Below, piece by piece: positions 49,726-58,284 of a stretch of 64,000 nucleotides of DNA (the first letter of the stretch is position 1; each line of letters begins with the position of its first letter). The position numbers and the translations under genes are program-made. This DNA comes from Spirochaetaceae bacterium (GTDB lineage Bacteria > Spirochaetota > Spirochaetia > SZUA-6 > Bin103). Under the pieces are notes generated by a model. That model worked only from the letters and a program-made list of their open reading frames with translations, made no database searches and was not told the DNA's origin. The stretch covers positions 62,001-126,000 of the forward strand of contig JAPPGB010000083.1 of the NCBI GenBank assembly GCA_028821475.1, written 5' to 3'.

Positions 49726-50676
49726 ATGCAGCTACGGCGATTCGGGAACACCGACCTGGAGGTGTCGCCCATCTGTTTCGGGCCGATGCGCTTCGCCGCC
49801 AAGGACGGCAGCGACGACGACGCGTCGCGGGCCGGGCGGCGCGCCCTGGAGCGGGCGCTGGAGCGCGGCGTCAACTTCGTTCACTCCAGCTACGAGTACG
49901 GCACGCGCTGGTCGATGGCCAAGATGCTCGCCGGCCATCCGCGCCGGCACGACATTCACCACGTCATCAAGGTGCCGGTCCCCGATTTCGACGACGGCGG
50001 CCGGTTCGACGCCGCCAAGTTCCGCCGGCGCGTCGAGGAGGCGCTCACCGACCTGCACACCGACCGCATCGCCGTCCTCCAGCACCTGCAGCGGGCGCAC
50101 CCGAACAGCGACGAGCAGCGGTTGCCGGACGTCGCCGCCGTCGACGAGCCGCTGCGCGAAGTGTTCGAGACGCTGCGCGCCGAGGGCAAGGTGGGTTACC
50201 TCACCTCGTTCCCCTACACGCCCGGATTCGCCGAGGCGGCGCTCGCCACCGGCTCGTTCTCGGGGCTGGTCGCCTACTACAACGCCGTCGAACTGGAGAT
50301 GGCGCGCTTCTTTCCGGCGCTGGAGCGGAGCGGCGGCGGCTTTCTGTGCATCAGGCCGTTCCTGGCCGGCCTGCTCACCGACCGGCGCGCCGACCGCGCG
50401 GCCCTGCCCGCCGGAGACCGCATGCGCGCGGCCGCCTGGGACGCCGCCTACCGGCGGCTGGCGGTGCTGCGCGAGCGGTTGCAACCGGCCTCGGTCACCG
50501 CCTTCGCCATCCAGTTCGCGCTCGCCCACCCGATCGTCGCCAGCCTGATCGTGGGGCTGAACACGGTCGAGCAGGTCGACCAGGTGATCGACGCCGCGGC
50601 CGACCCGGCGCCGCGCCGCGTGTTCGATGAGGCGCTGTCCATCTTCGACGAGTCAGGCCCGATCACGACCGCGTAG
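49726..50676 (+). CDS. aldo/keto reductase
   Basis: The 316-residue protein is an aldo/keto reductase. It starts MQLRRFGNTDLEVSPICFGP, has a variant active-site segment GVNFVHSSYEYGTRWSMAKM in which the usual Asp before the Tyr motif is His-Ser-Ser, then HVIKVPVPDFDDG (Lys), RIAVLQHLQRAHPNSD and a late cofactor motif LIVGLNTVEQVDQVIDA. It begins five bases after the small hypothetical gene. The lost aspartate makes normal reductase chemistry less certain. The substrate is unknown. Confidence 0.83.
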   Translation: MQLRRFGNTDLEVSPICFGPMRFAAKDGSDDDASRAGRRALERALERGVNFVHSSYEYGTRWSMAKMLAGHPRRHDIHHVIKVPVPDFDDGGRFDAAKFRRRVEEALTDLHTDRIAVLQHLQRAHPNSDEQRLPDVAAVDEPLREVFETLRAEGKVGYLTSFPYTPGFAEAALATGSFSGLVAYYNAVELEMARFFPALERSGGGFLCIRPFLAGLLTDRRADRAALPAGDRMRAAAWDAAYRRLAVLRERLQPASVTAFAIQFALAHPIVASLIVGLNTVEQVDQVIDAAADPAPRRVFDEALSIFDESGPITTA

Positions 50677-50703
50677 CGGCGCGCCGCAATCGATTCCGGG
50701 CGA

Positions 50704-50905
50704 TCAGCCCTTCGGCACCAGGCAGGCCGCGGCCTTCCGGTAGACGGGGAAGTCCACGGTGGGCCATCGGTGAGCAGTCCCGGGGACGCAATGTGCCCGT
50801 GGCGGCGGAGTTTGCGATCCGGTGGCCGAGCACGATGGTGCGGACCACCGCCTCCCGAAACATTGCCTGCGCAACAACGCCCAGCGTGACCACGTCCAGT
50901 CCGTC
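50704..50905 (-). pseudogene. possible frameshifted 3' remnant of an unrecognised gene
   Basis: On the minus strand one frame reads VTLGVVAQAMFREAVVRTIV and LGHRIANSAATG, and after a frame change TVDFPVYRKAAACLVPKG is followed by TGA at 50706–50704. Both stretches have protein-like composition, but neither is long enough to name. It looks like the tail of a gene disrupted by a shift near 50770–50800. The rest of the 50677–50908 gap holds nothing else. Confidence 0.22.
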
Positions 50906-50908
50906 ATG

Positions 50909-52342
50909 TCACTGGCGATCACGCCACGGGTCGTAGTCCGGGTCGGGCGCCTCGGCAACAGGGCGTTCCGCCTCCGGTACGTGACGCAGATTGAGGCGGA
51001 TCCGGGTCCAGGTTGAGGAGCGTCCGCGCATCGCGTCGGTGAGCACGTCCGCCGCCTGCAGGTGAGCCGCGGCATCCGGATGGCGCTGCTTCCAGCGCTC
51101 CAGGCCGGCAATGGCGTCGGCCTCGGTGCGCGCCTTGGCCACCACGATCAGCGGCATCTTCGAGCGCCGCCGCCCAGTGGCGCGGGCGGCCGGCGTGCCA
51201 GCCGGCGCCGGCGACTCCGTTGCTGCGCGTGCCGACGCTCCAGCGGCACCGGTCCCTGCGGGGGCTCCGATCCCGCCCCGAGCGGCGTCGGCTGCCGGCG
51301 CTCCGTTGCCGGACTCGGCGGCATCCGGGCCGGCCGCGCGTGACGGCGCTACCCGCTTCGGTTCGCCGCGGTGGCGGCGGAAGTGGGGCGGCCACGGCGC
51401 GTCGCCGCCGAGTCCCTCCGCCTCGTGGCGCTTGGCCAACTCCAGCAGGCCGGCGAGACTGCCGGGGGTGGCGTCGAGCCCGGCCGCCAGGTCGCCGCGC
51501 TCGGCGAGCCGGCCCGGCATCGAGCGGATCGTGAAGTTGGCCGGCTCGCAGTCGGGCACCTCGTCCCAGGTCAGCGGCGCGGACACGCGCGCCTCCGGCA
51601 GCGGGCGCACCGAGTAGGCGGCGGCCACGGTGCGGTCCTTGGCGTTCTGGTTGTAGTCCAGGAACACCCCCTCGCGCTCCTCCTTCCACCACTTGCTGGT
51701 CGCCCGCCCGGGCGCCCGCCGCTCCACCTCGCGCGACACCGCCAGCGCCGCCCGGCGCACCTCGCCGAAGCCCCACTCGCGGTGCAGCCGGACGTACACG
51801 TGCAGGCCGCGCGAGCCGGTGGTCTTCGGCCAGCCGGTCAGTTCGTGCTCGGCCAGCACTTCGCGTACGATCTGCGCCACCTCGCGCACCGTCTGCCAGC
51901 TCACGCCGGGCCCCGGGTCCAGGTCGATGCGCAACTCGTCGGGGTGGTCGAGGTCATCCTCGCGCACCGGGTGGGGGTGCAGGTCGATGTTGCCCAGGTT
52001 GGTGATCCACACCAGTTGCGCGCGCTCGCTGATTACCAGTTCGTGCGCGGTGCGCCCGGAGGGGAACGTCAGTTCCACGGTGCGCACCCAATCGGGTCGC
52101 TTCGCCGGAGCACGCTTCTGGTAGAACCCCTCGCCCTCGATACCGTTGACGTAGCGCTTCAGCACCAGCGGGCGCCGCCCGATCGCCCGCAACGCCCCCT
52201 CGGCCACGGCCAGGTAGTAGCTCACCAGGTCGAGCTTGGTCACCCCGGCAGCCGGGAAATACACCTTGTGCGGATTGGTCACCCGCACCTCGCGCCCATC
52301 AATGTCGAGTAGCTCGGCAGCCGCAGCCTTCGCCGCCATCAC
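50909..52342 (-). CDS. stand-alone LigD-type DNA polymerase/primase domain protein
   Basis: The 477-residue protein matches the primase-polymerase (PolDom) domain of bacterial LigD, which fills gaps with ribo- or deoxynucleotides in non-homologous end joining. The domain starts LLDIDGREVRVTNPHKVYFP. The first two catalytic aspartates are in DELRIDLDPGPG (140 and 142); WPKTTGSRGLHVYVRLHREW and EGVFLDYNQNAKDRTVAAAY follow, the latter carrying the third acidic residue. An Ala/Pro-rich linker then joins a C-terminal region of unknown role (about 390–477). No ligase or nuclease domain is fused and no Ku gene is nearby. It is divergent from polX. Confidence 0.9.
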   Translation of the reverse strand: MMAAKAAAAELLDIDGREVRVTNPHKVYFPAAGVTKLDLVSYYLAVAEGALRAIGRRPLVLKRYVNGIEGEGFYQKRAPAKRPDWVRTVELTFPSGRTAHELVISERAQLVWITNLGNIDLHPHPVREDDLDHPDELRIDLDPGPGVSWQTVREVAQIVREVLAEHELTGWPKTTGSRGLHVYVRLHREWGFGEVRRAALAVSREVERRAPGRATSKWWKEEREGVFLDYNQNAKDRTVAAAYSVRPLPEARVSAPLTWDEVPDCEPANFTIRSMPGRLAERGDLAAGLDATPGSLAGLLELAKRHEAEGLGGDAPWPPHFRRHRGEPKRVAPSRAAGPDAAESGNGAPAADAARGGIGAPAGTGAAGASARAATESPAPAGTPAARATGRRRSKMPLIVVAKARTEADAIAGLERWKQRHPDAAAHLQAADVLTDAMRGRSSTWTRIRLNLRHVPEAERPVAEAPDPDYDPWRDRQ

Positions 52343-52535
52343 GTCCCCCTGCTACCAGTGTCGGCGCCACGGTCGCGTGCCGCAAGCGGCTGCACAGGCT
52401 GGCAGTCATCGTCACCAGCGCAAGGTGGTCGCAGGTAGCCACATTATGAGGCAAGCCTTCCGTCCGAACGAAGCGGGCACGATCGCCCGCGCAATCGCCC
52501 TTGCCGCGCATCGGTCATACGCGTAGGGTTGCGCC

Positions 52536-54320
52536 ATGGCCGGCACGTCCAACCCGCGTCGCCCCGGCATTGCGTTGCAGATGCACGAACTGGTTGCGCA
52601 GCTCGACGAGTTGCGGCGGCTGACCATTCTCGACGATCAGAACCCGCAGTCGTTCCGGGCGCGTGCCTACGACCGCGCCGTGCGCCGGTTGCGCGACAGC
52701 AACGAGGACCTGGCCGCCCTGCCGGAAGCGGAACTGCTGCGCCGGGACGGTATCGGCAAGGCGATTGCCGCCAAGATGCGGGAATTCTTCGACACCGGGC
52801 GCATCGCCAAGCTGGAGACGCTGCGCGAGCGGTTTCCGCCGGCCGTGCAACAACTCGCGCAAGTACCCGGAGTCGGTCCCAAGACCCTCGCCCGGCTGCG
52901 CGCCGAACTGGGCATCGAAGACGTCGAGGCGCTGCGCGCCGCCGTCGAGCAGGGTGCGCTGCGCAACGTTACCGGACTCGGTCACAAGAGCGAGCAGATG
53001 CTGCGGCGCGGAGTGCAGCGCGTCGGGGCCGCCGGAAAGGATCGGCGCCAGCCGATAGCACGCGTGCTCCCGGAGGCCGAGCTGCTGGTCGCGGAGCTCG
53101 CGGGGCTGCCGGGCGTGGCGGCCGCAAGCTATTGCGGCAGCCTGCGCCGGCTGCGGTCCACGATCGCCGACCTCGACATCCTGGTGGCGGCGTCCGACCC
53201 GCGTCCGGTGATGGCGCATGCCGCGGCCCTGCCGGTGATTGATGCGGCGCGGCCGGCGCACGGCGGCGACACCCGCGCCGCGCTGACCACGCGGCGCGGC
53301 CTGCACGTCGACCTGCGCGTGGTGGCGCCCGATCAATACGGCGCCGCCGCGCTCTACTTCACCGGATCGCAGGCGCACAACATCAGGCTGCGCGGGCTGG
53401 CCGCCGCGCGCGGCTGGCTGCTGAACGAGTACGGCCTGTGGAACAAGCGGCGCGAGCTGATCGCCGCCGACACCGAGGAGGCGATCTACGCCGCGCTTGG
53501 CCTGCCGCTCATCGCGCCGACCTTGCGCGAGGACCGCGGCGAGATCGAGGCCGCGCAACGCGGAGAGCTGCCGGCGCCGGTGACCGTGGCCGACCTGCGC
53601 GGCGACCTGCACCTGCATACCGATGCCTCCGGCGACGGGCGCAGCACCCTTGGGGAGATGGTAGCCGCGGCCGCGCGGCGCGATTTCTCGTACCTCGCGA
53701 TAACCGACCACGGCGAGGACAGCATGAACGGCGTCAACCGGGAACGGCTGCTGGCCCAGCGCGCGGCGCTGCGCACACTGGACGCCGCCCACCCTCGCCT
53801 GCGCCTGCTGCACGGCGTGGAGTTGAACATCGGCCCGAACGGCTCGCTCGACTACGACGCCGCCTTCCGGGCGTCGTTCGATTGGTGCGTGGCGGCCGTG
53901 CACTCCGCCTTCGACCTGGACCGCGCCGCGCAGACGCGGCGCATCATCGCCGCCATGGAAGATCCGTCCGTGAACGTGATAGGCCACCTGTGCGGACGCA
54001 TGATAGGACGCCGGCCCGGCATCGAGCTGGACATTGACGCCATCCTGGCCGCGGCAGCGCGCACCGGCACCGCGATCGAGGTCAACAGCAGCCTGAGCCG
54101 CCTCGACGCCGCCGCGGACGTATTGCGCAGGGCGCGCGCCCTGCCGGTGACCATCGTCGTGAACAGCGACGCCCACCACCAGCGCGAGTTCGACCGGCTG
54201 CACTGGGGAGCCCTGCACGCCCAGCGCGGCTGGGTGGACCGCGAACGCATCGCCAACACCTGGCCTACGGAACGGTTCCTGGCGTGGGCGGCGCACGCGA
54301 GAAGCGCGGCGCCGGCGTAG
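52536..54320 (+). CDS. polX: family X DNA polymerase with PHP domain (PolX)
   Basis: The 594-residue protein has the bacterial PolX layout: helix-hairpin-helix region (LAALPEAELLRRDGIGKAIA and LAQVPGVGPKTLARLRAELG, residues about 60–125), polymerase X palm with YCGSLRRLRSTIADLDILVA (about 198–217; catalytic Asp pair in DLD) and the third acidic residue in LHVDLRVVAP, then a C-terminal PHP phosphoesterase with DLRGDLHLHTDASGDG (about 354), AITDHGED and VNSDAHH. It fills short gaps and has 3'-5' exonuclease activity in base excision or end-joining repair. It is divergent from the LigD-type polymerase, suggesting a repair pair. Confidence 0.92.
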   Translation: MAGTSNPRRPGIALQMHELVAQLDELRRLTILDDQNPQSFRARAYDRAVRRLRDSNEDLAALPEAELLRRDGIGKAIAAKMREFFDTGRIAKLETLRERFPPAVQQLAQVPGVGPKTLARLRAELGIEDVEALRAAVEQGALRNVTGLGHKSEQMLRRGVQRVGAAGKDRRQPIARVLPEAELLVAELAGLPGVAAASYCGSLRRLRSTIADLDILVAASDPRPVMAHAAALPVIDAARPAHGGDTRAALTTRRGLHVDLRVVAPDQYGAAALYFTGSQAHNIRLRGLAAARGWLLNEYGLWNKRRELIAADTEEAIYAALGLPLIAPTLREDRGEIEAAQRGELPAPVTVADLRGDLHLHTDASGDGRSTLGEMVAAAARRDFSYLAITDHGEDSMNGVNRERLLAQRAALRTLDAAHPRLRLLHGVELNIGPNGSLDYDAAFRASFDWCVAAVHSAFDLDRAAQTRRIIAAMEDPSVNVIGHLCGRMIGRRPGIELDIDAILAAAARTGTAIEVNSSLSRLDAAADVLRRARALPVTIVVNSDAHHQREFDRLHWGALHAQRGWVDRERIANTWPTERFLAWAAHARSAAPA

Positions 54321-54455
54321 CGAAAACGCAGCCGGTGCGAGCTTGTCCAGGGTGGCGAGGTCAAACCCCATCGAGCGCGTCGCGAACCTTGAGGGCGCGC
54401 AGCAGGTGCTCGACCATGAGCGGGAAGGCGACCCGGCACAAGGATCGGCTGGCCG

Positions 54456-56021
54456 TCAGGCGTCGGCGGCCTCGAAGGCCGTGACGTTGCGGGTGGCGCG
54501 GCTGAACTCGACGCCCACGAGGTGGATCGGCTCGCCTCCGGCGCGGTACTTGTCGGCGTAGCGGCGCTCCCGCAACTGCGCGAGCGCCGATCCCGGCGGC
54601 GCCATCTCCGCCACCTTGAACTCGAACAGGTAGACGTGGCCGGCGGCGCGCACCGCCATGTCCAGCCGCCCGTGGCTGCTCGACTCCTCCACCGCGATGT
54701 CGTAGCCGAGCGCGGCGAAGTAGGAGTAGAACACGCTCGCGTAGAATCCTTCGTAGTCCGCGATGTCGTTGTTCGTGTACCAGTGATACGGGATGCTGGC
54801 GAAGAAGGCGCCGAACAGCTCCTTCAGGCCGGCGCAGTCGTGCGCCTGCAGCAGGCGCGCCAGGCGGATGCTGTTGGCGGTCTGCTGCGCCGTATCCTGC
54901 ACCAGGTGGCGCAGCAGCACCCGGTTCAAGCTCTGCCGCACCTGCCGGTTGGGATAGCCGAGCCGGTACAACGCCTCGCCGCCGAGCCGTTCCTCCCCGG
55001 CGATGGTCAGGTAGCCGGTCTGGAACAGGAGCGCCTCGGTGCCGATGTGGTCAGCGGCGGAGCGGCCGCCGACGTCGAACGCCGACAGCAGCTCCGCCGG
55101 GCTCACCATGTCGTCCAACGCCACCGACGACACCCGGCGTTCGAACAGGGTGTCCACCAGGAACGCCGGCGTTCCGGTCTCGAACCAGTGCGCGGCGAAC
55201 TCTCCGCGGCGCAGCAGCAGCAGCACGTCGTAGGGGTTGTACACCTTCTCGGCGCCGCGCCAGCTATAGCCGTTGTACCACTCCCGCACCTGTTCCCGGT
55301 CCAGCCCGGCCATCTCCGGCGCGAACACCGTGTCCAGGTCCTGTTCCGTGTAGCCGCAGACCGACGAGTACGCGGCATCGAGCGTGAGGTCGGTGAGGTT
55401 GTTCAGTTGGGAGAACAGATTGACCTTCGAGAACTTGGTGATGCCGGTCAGGAACGTGAACCGCACGTGGGCGTCGTTGTCCTTGATCACGCCGTACAAC
55501 CCGCGCAGGTAGTCACGGTTGGCGCGCGCCGCCTCGCGGTCCTCCAGTACGTCCAGGATCGGCTTGTCGTACTCGTCCACCAGCACCGCCGCCCGCTGTC
55601 CGGTCTGCTGGTGCAGGGCTTCCAGCAGGTAGGCGAAGCGTCCGGCCGCTGTCAGGTACTCCGATTCCACCCCCAGGCGCCGTTCGGCGGCGGCGAGCTG
55701 CTCCATGACGTTCGCTTCCAGCGCGTCCGGTCCCGTGAAGCTGCCGCCGCCGAAGCTCAGCCGCACCACCGGATGGCGCTGCGACCAGTCATGACCGGCG
55801 TGGATGTGCAGGCCCTCGAACAACTCCTCGCTACCCTCGAATAACTCCTTGAGCGTGTCCAGGAACAGGCTCTTGCCGAACCGGCGGGGACGCGACAGGA
55901 AGTAGTGCTTGCCTTCGCGGAGCAACCGCTCTATGTAGCCGGTCTTGTCGACGTAGTAGCAGTCCTGCTCGCGCAGTTCGCGAAAGGTCTGCATGCCGAT
56001 CGGCAGCCTGCGTCTCGCCAC
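54456..56021 (-). CDS. AAA-ATPase-like / PD-(D/E)XK nuclease protein (third of three)
   Basis: The 521-residue protein is a close paralogue of the gene at 29719–31266: VARRRLPIGMQTFRELREQD, P-loop in FLSRPRRFGKSLFLDTLKEL, AVLVDEYDKPILDVLEDREA and the nuclease core SSHGRLDMAVRAAGHVYLFE followed by FKV. I place the start at GTG 56021 because it aligns with the paralogue's start; the open frame continues 500 bases upstream but is antisense to the LarA-like gene there. The 135 bases between polX and its stop hold nothing clear. Function is unknown. Confidence 0.85.
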   Translation of the reverse strand: MARRRLPIGMQTFRELREQDCYYVDKTGYIERLLREGKHYFLSRPRRFGKSLFLDTLKELFEGSEELFEGLHIHAGHDWSQRHPVVRLSFGGGSFTGPDALEANVMEQLAAAERRLGVESEYLTAAGRFAYLLEALHQQTGQRAAVLVDEYDKPILDVLEDREAARANRDYLRGLYGVIKDNDAHVRFTFLTGITKFSKVNLFSQLNNLTDLTLDAAYSSVCGYTEQDLDTVFAPEMAGLDREQVREWYNGYSWRGAEKVYNPYDVLLLLRRGEFAAHWFETGTPAFLVDTLFERRVSSVALDDMVSPAELLSAFDVGGRSAADHIGTEALLFQTGYLTIAGEERLGGEALYRLGYPNRQVRQSLNRVLLRHLVQDTAQQTANSIRLARLLQAHDCAGLKELFGAFFASIPYHWYTNNDIADYEGFYASVFYSYFAALGYDIAVEESSSHGRLDMAVRAAGHVYLFEFKVAEMAPPGSALAQLRERRYADKYRAGGEPIHLVGVEFSRATRNVTAFEAADA

Positions 56022-56160
56022 CAGTTCATCATACCTGCATGGCGCAGTCACGCAAAACCGCGTCAGAACGCTGGCTAGCCACAGACCGACGGGCAAGAGG
56101 GTCATCGGTTGACTCGCAGGGTCGCCACGATCGCCGTCGTGGCGCATAATCGGCCCCGCG

Positions 56161-57408
56161 ATGGACAACGCCCCGATTCGGATCCCCACCCACGCCTGGT
56201 ACGGCGACCGCGAGATGGAGTTGCCGTTTCCCGCGTCATGGCAGGTCGAGGAGTGCCGCATGGCCGGCCACGACACGCCCGCCCTCGACGACGAGCAACT
56301 CCGCGAACAGCTCGACGCGCCGCTCGGCACGCCGCCGCTTCGCGAGCTGGCCCAGGGGCGCAAGCAGGCCGTGATCCTGTTCGACGACCTCACCCGGCCG
56401 GCGCCGACTTGGCGCATCCTGCCTCTGGTGCTCGCGGAGCTGCACGCGGCGGGATTCACCGAGGACCGGATCCGCTTCGTGGGCGCGTTCGCCAACCATG
56501 CCGTGATGTCGCACGAGGACTTCGCCAAGAAGCTCGGCGCCGACGTGGTGCGCCGCTACCGGGTATACAACCACAACCCGTTCGACCACCTGGTGGAGGT
56601 GGGCACCACCAGCCGCGGCACGCGCGTCGAGATCAACCGCGAGGTGATGGCGTGCGACCTGCGCATCGGCATCGGCGGCCTCATCCCGCACCTGGCGGCG
56701 GGCTTCGGCGGCGGCGCCAAGCTGGTGGTTCCGGGAGTGGCCGGCATCGCCACCGTCGACCACAACCACCGCGTCCTCGGCCGCCGCAGCGCCGCCTCCC
56801 GTTCGGCCGGCCCCGCCCGGTTGCTGGGCAACGTCGACGACAGCGTGGTACGCCAGGACCTGGAGGAGGCGGTCGCCATGGTGGGCCTGGACTTCAAGGT
56901 GGACCTGCTGATCAACCAGCGGCGCGATGTGGTGCAGGTGTTCGCCGGCCAGTTCATGGAGCAACACCGCGCCGGCGTGGCGGCGGCCAAGCGCCTCTAC
57001 ACCACCCCGCTCGCACAGGAGTGCGACGTGGCCGTGGTCAACACCTACCCGATCGAGAACCAGGCGGCCAAGGGAATCTGGCCCGCCGACCTGTCGCTGA
57101 AGGAGGGCGGCGTCGCCGTGGTGGTGTCGGAGAGCGTCGAGGGGCAGGCGCCGCACTACCTGGTGGGCCGGTTCGGCAGCGACTACGGCGGCGCGATCTG
57201 GTCGCCGGTCAAGGAGAGCCCGATCCGCAAGGCGGGCCTGGTGCTGGTGTGCTCGCGCTACCAGTCACGGGTCGACCTGGACGTCTACGGCCCCGACGCG
57301 GTGGCATGCCGCGACTGGAGCGAAGTGCTGATTCACCTCTCGCAACGGTATCCGCAGGGCGCCAGGGCGGCGGTGTACCCGTACGCGGCGATTCAACTGC
57401 CGGGGTAG
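56161..57408 (+). CDS. LarA-like nickel-dependent racemase (DUF2088 family)
   Basis: The 415-residue protein resembles lactate racemase LarA, whose active site uses a nickel-pincer nucleotide bound to a lysine. Seen here are VILFDDLTRPAPTWRILPLV (DLTRP motif), VGAFANHAVMSHEDF (first histidine region) and IGGLIPHLAAGFGGGAKLVV (histidine and the cofactor-binding lysine), with VDHNHRV a few residues later. Many relatives racemise or epimerise 2-hydroxy acids other than lactate. The cofactor biosynthesis genes larB, larC and larE are not in this window. The ATG at 56161 is the natural start. It is transcribed toward the tRNA. Confidence 0.85.
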   Translation: MDNAPIRIPTHAWYGDREMELPFPASWQVEECRMAGHDTPALDDEQLREQLDAPLGTPPLRELAQGRKQAVILFDDLTRPAPTWRILPLVLAELHAAGFTEDRIRFVGAFANHAVMSHEDFAKKLGADVVRRYRVYNHNPFDHLVEVGTTSRGTRVEINREVMACDLRIGIGGLIPHLAAGFGGGAKLVVPGVAGIATVDHNHRVLGRRSAASRSAGPARLLGNVDDSVVRQDLEEAVAMVGLDFKVDLLINQRRDVVQVFAGQFMEQHRAGVAAAKRLYTTPLAQECDVAVVNTYPIENQAAKGIWPADLSLKEGGVAVVVSESVEGQAPHYLVGRFGSDYGGAIWSPVKESPIRKAGLVLVCSRYQSRVDLDVYGPDAVACRDWSEVLIHLSQRYPQGARAAVYPYAAIQLPG

Positions 57409-57418
57409 CGGGCCGGGA

Positions 57419-57490
57419 AGCGAGCGAAGGGAATCGAACCCTCGTCACGAGCTTGGGAAGCTCGGGTAATAACCATTATACGACGCTCGC
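57419..57490 (-). tRNA. tRNA-Gly (anticodon CCC)
   Basis: The reverse strand folds as a tRNA: acceptor GCGAGCG paired with CGCTCGC, a D arm around TATAATGGTTATTA, an anticodon stem CGAGC/GCTCG with loop TTCCCAA (anticodon CCC), and a T arm GAGGG–TTCGATT–CCCTT. The 3' CCA is not encoded. It reads GGG glycine codons. Immediately beyond it is an antitoxin gene; tRNA genes are common integration sites, but no integrase is seen. Confidence 0.93.
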
Positions 57491-57612
57491 CGGACTTTCC
57501 TCTACCCTACCGCACTCCCGCTGCGGCTGTCCACCCCTCGACCGGACATCCGTCCGACACCCGGAGTTGCCTGACCGCATCGCGTTGACTGGATCGCGCC
57601 GACATCACAACT

Positions 57613-57632
57613 TGTGTCGCAGATGCGATACA
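57613..57632. promoter_or_regulatory. imperfect palindrome, probable operator of the RelB-like antitoxin
   Basis: The half-sites TGTGTCGCA (57613–57621) and TGCGATACA (57624–57632) match as inverted repeats at eight of nine positions with a 2-base spacer. They end at the first base of the AGGAGG ribosome binding site, ideal for autorepression by a ribbon-helix-helix antitoxin. Confidence 0.55.
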
Positions 57633-57642
57633 GGAGGCTCGA

Positions 57643-57924
57643 ATGAAGACACAGAGTTCGATGCTGCACGTCCGCATGGACACCGAGATGAAGCGAAAGG
57701 CGACGACGGCGCTCGCGGCGATGGGCCTGACTCCCTCGGAGGCCGTACGGTTGCTCTTCCATCGCATCGCGGTCGATCAGGCCTTCCCACTCGAACTCAA
57801 GGTGCCGAACGCGCAGACCCGCGCGGCCATGGCCGAGGTAGACGAGATGGTGAAGAAGCGCACGGCACGATTCGCGAGCGCGGACAAGATGTTCGCGGAA
57901 CTTGAAGAAGCCGGCGGCCGGTAA
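57643..57924 (+). CDS. RelB/DinJ-family antitoxin
   Basis: The 93-residue product begins MKTQSSMLHVRMDTEMKRKA and contains TTALAAMGLTPSEAVRLLFH, the ribbon-helix-helix dimer typical of RelB/DinJ antitoxins, followed by an acidic, helical toxin-binding tail. A strong AGGAGG lies six bases before the ATG. It overlaps the first 23 bases of the toxin gene, which is disrupted. The antitoxin appears intact and could still repress its operon or counter a toxin from another locus. Confidence 0.88.
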   Translation: MKTQSSMLHVRMDTEMKRKATTALAAMGLTPSEAVRLLFHRIAVDQAFPLELKVPNAQTRAAMAEVDEMVKKRTARFASADKMFAELEEAGGR

Positions 57925-58226
57925 ACGAGCCACCCTGCCGCGCCGGATCGACTACGCCCGGCAATTCCTCAAGGACTGGCAGCGGCTCTCGCGCTCCGGC
58001 CGATACGACATGAATCGGCTGAAGGCGGTCATGCTCCTCCTCATCGCCAACGAGGCGCCGCTCGGTGCCGAGTGGCGAGACCACGCACTCAAGGGCCCGT
58101 GGGCGCGCTACCGGGAGTGCCATGTCGGTGGTTAATTCCTTCTGATCTATCGCCTCGACGACACGGGCGGGCCGAGCGGGTCCATCCACTTCCCGCGTCG
58201 GCACCCATGCCGAATTGTTCGAATGA
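57902..58226 (+). pseudogene. inactivated YafQ-family toxin
   Basis: From TTG 57902 the product reads DYARQFLKDWQRLSRSGRYD, then EAPLGAEWRDHALKGPWARY and RECHVGG, and meets TAA at 58133–58135. In YafQ toxins the next residues are D-x-LLIYR; here the bases after the stop still encode FLLIYRLDDTGG in the same frame. A second lesion near 58190 shifts the frame, and the end VGTHAELFE with TGA at 58224–58226 is in another frame. Two lesions show that the toxin is dead, while the antitoxin survives. Confidence 0.88.
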
Positions 58227-58284
58227 CCACTTGGCCGGACATCGCGCTGGCGGACATCCAGAAACTCCTACGCACGACGCTCGG

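Noticed and set aside
54321-54455. A small gene remnant between polX and the third AAA/PD-(D/E)XK gene
   Set aside because: Short protein-like stretches on the minus strand (such as MVEHLLRALKVRDALDGV) were seen, but they are too short and have no start or family match.
56022-56528. An apparent 169-residue N-terminal extension of the third AAA/PD-(D/E)XK protein
   Set aside because: It is antisense to the LarA-like gene, and the paralogue at 29719 starts at the position corresponding to 56021.
57419-57490. Integration of a genomic island at the tRNA-Gly gene
   Set aside because: No integrase gene and no direct repeat of the tRNA end are visible on either side within the window.
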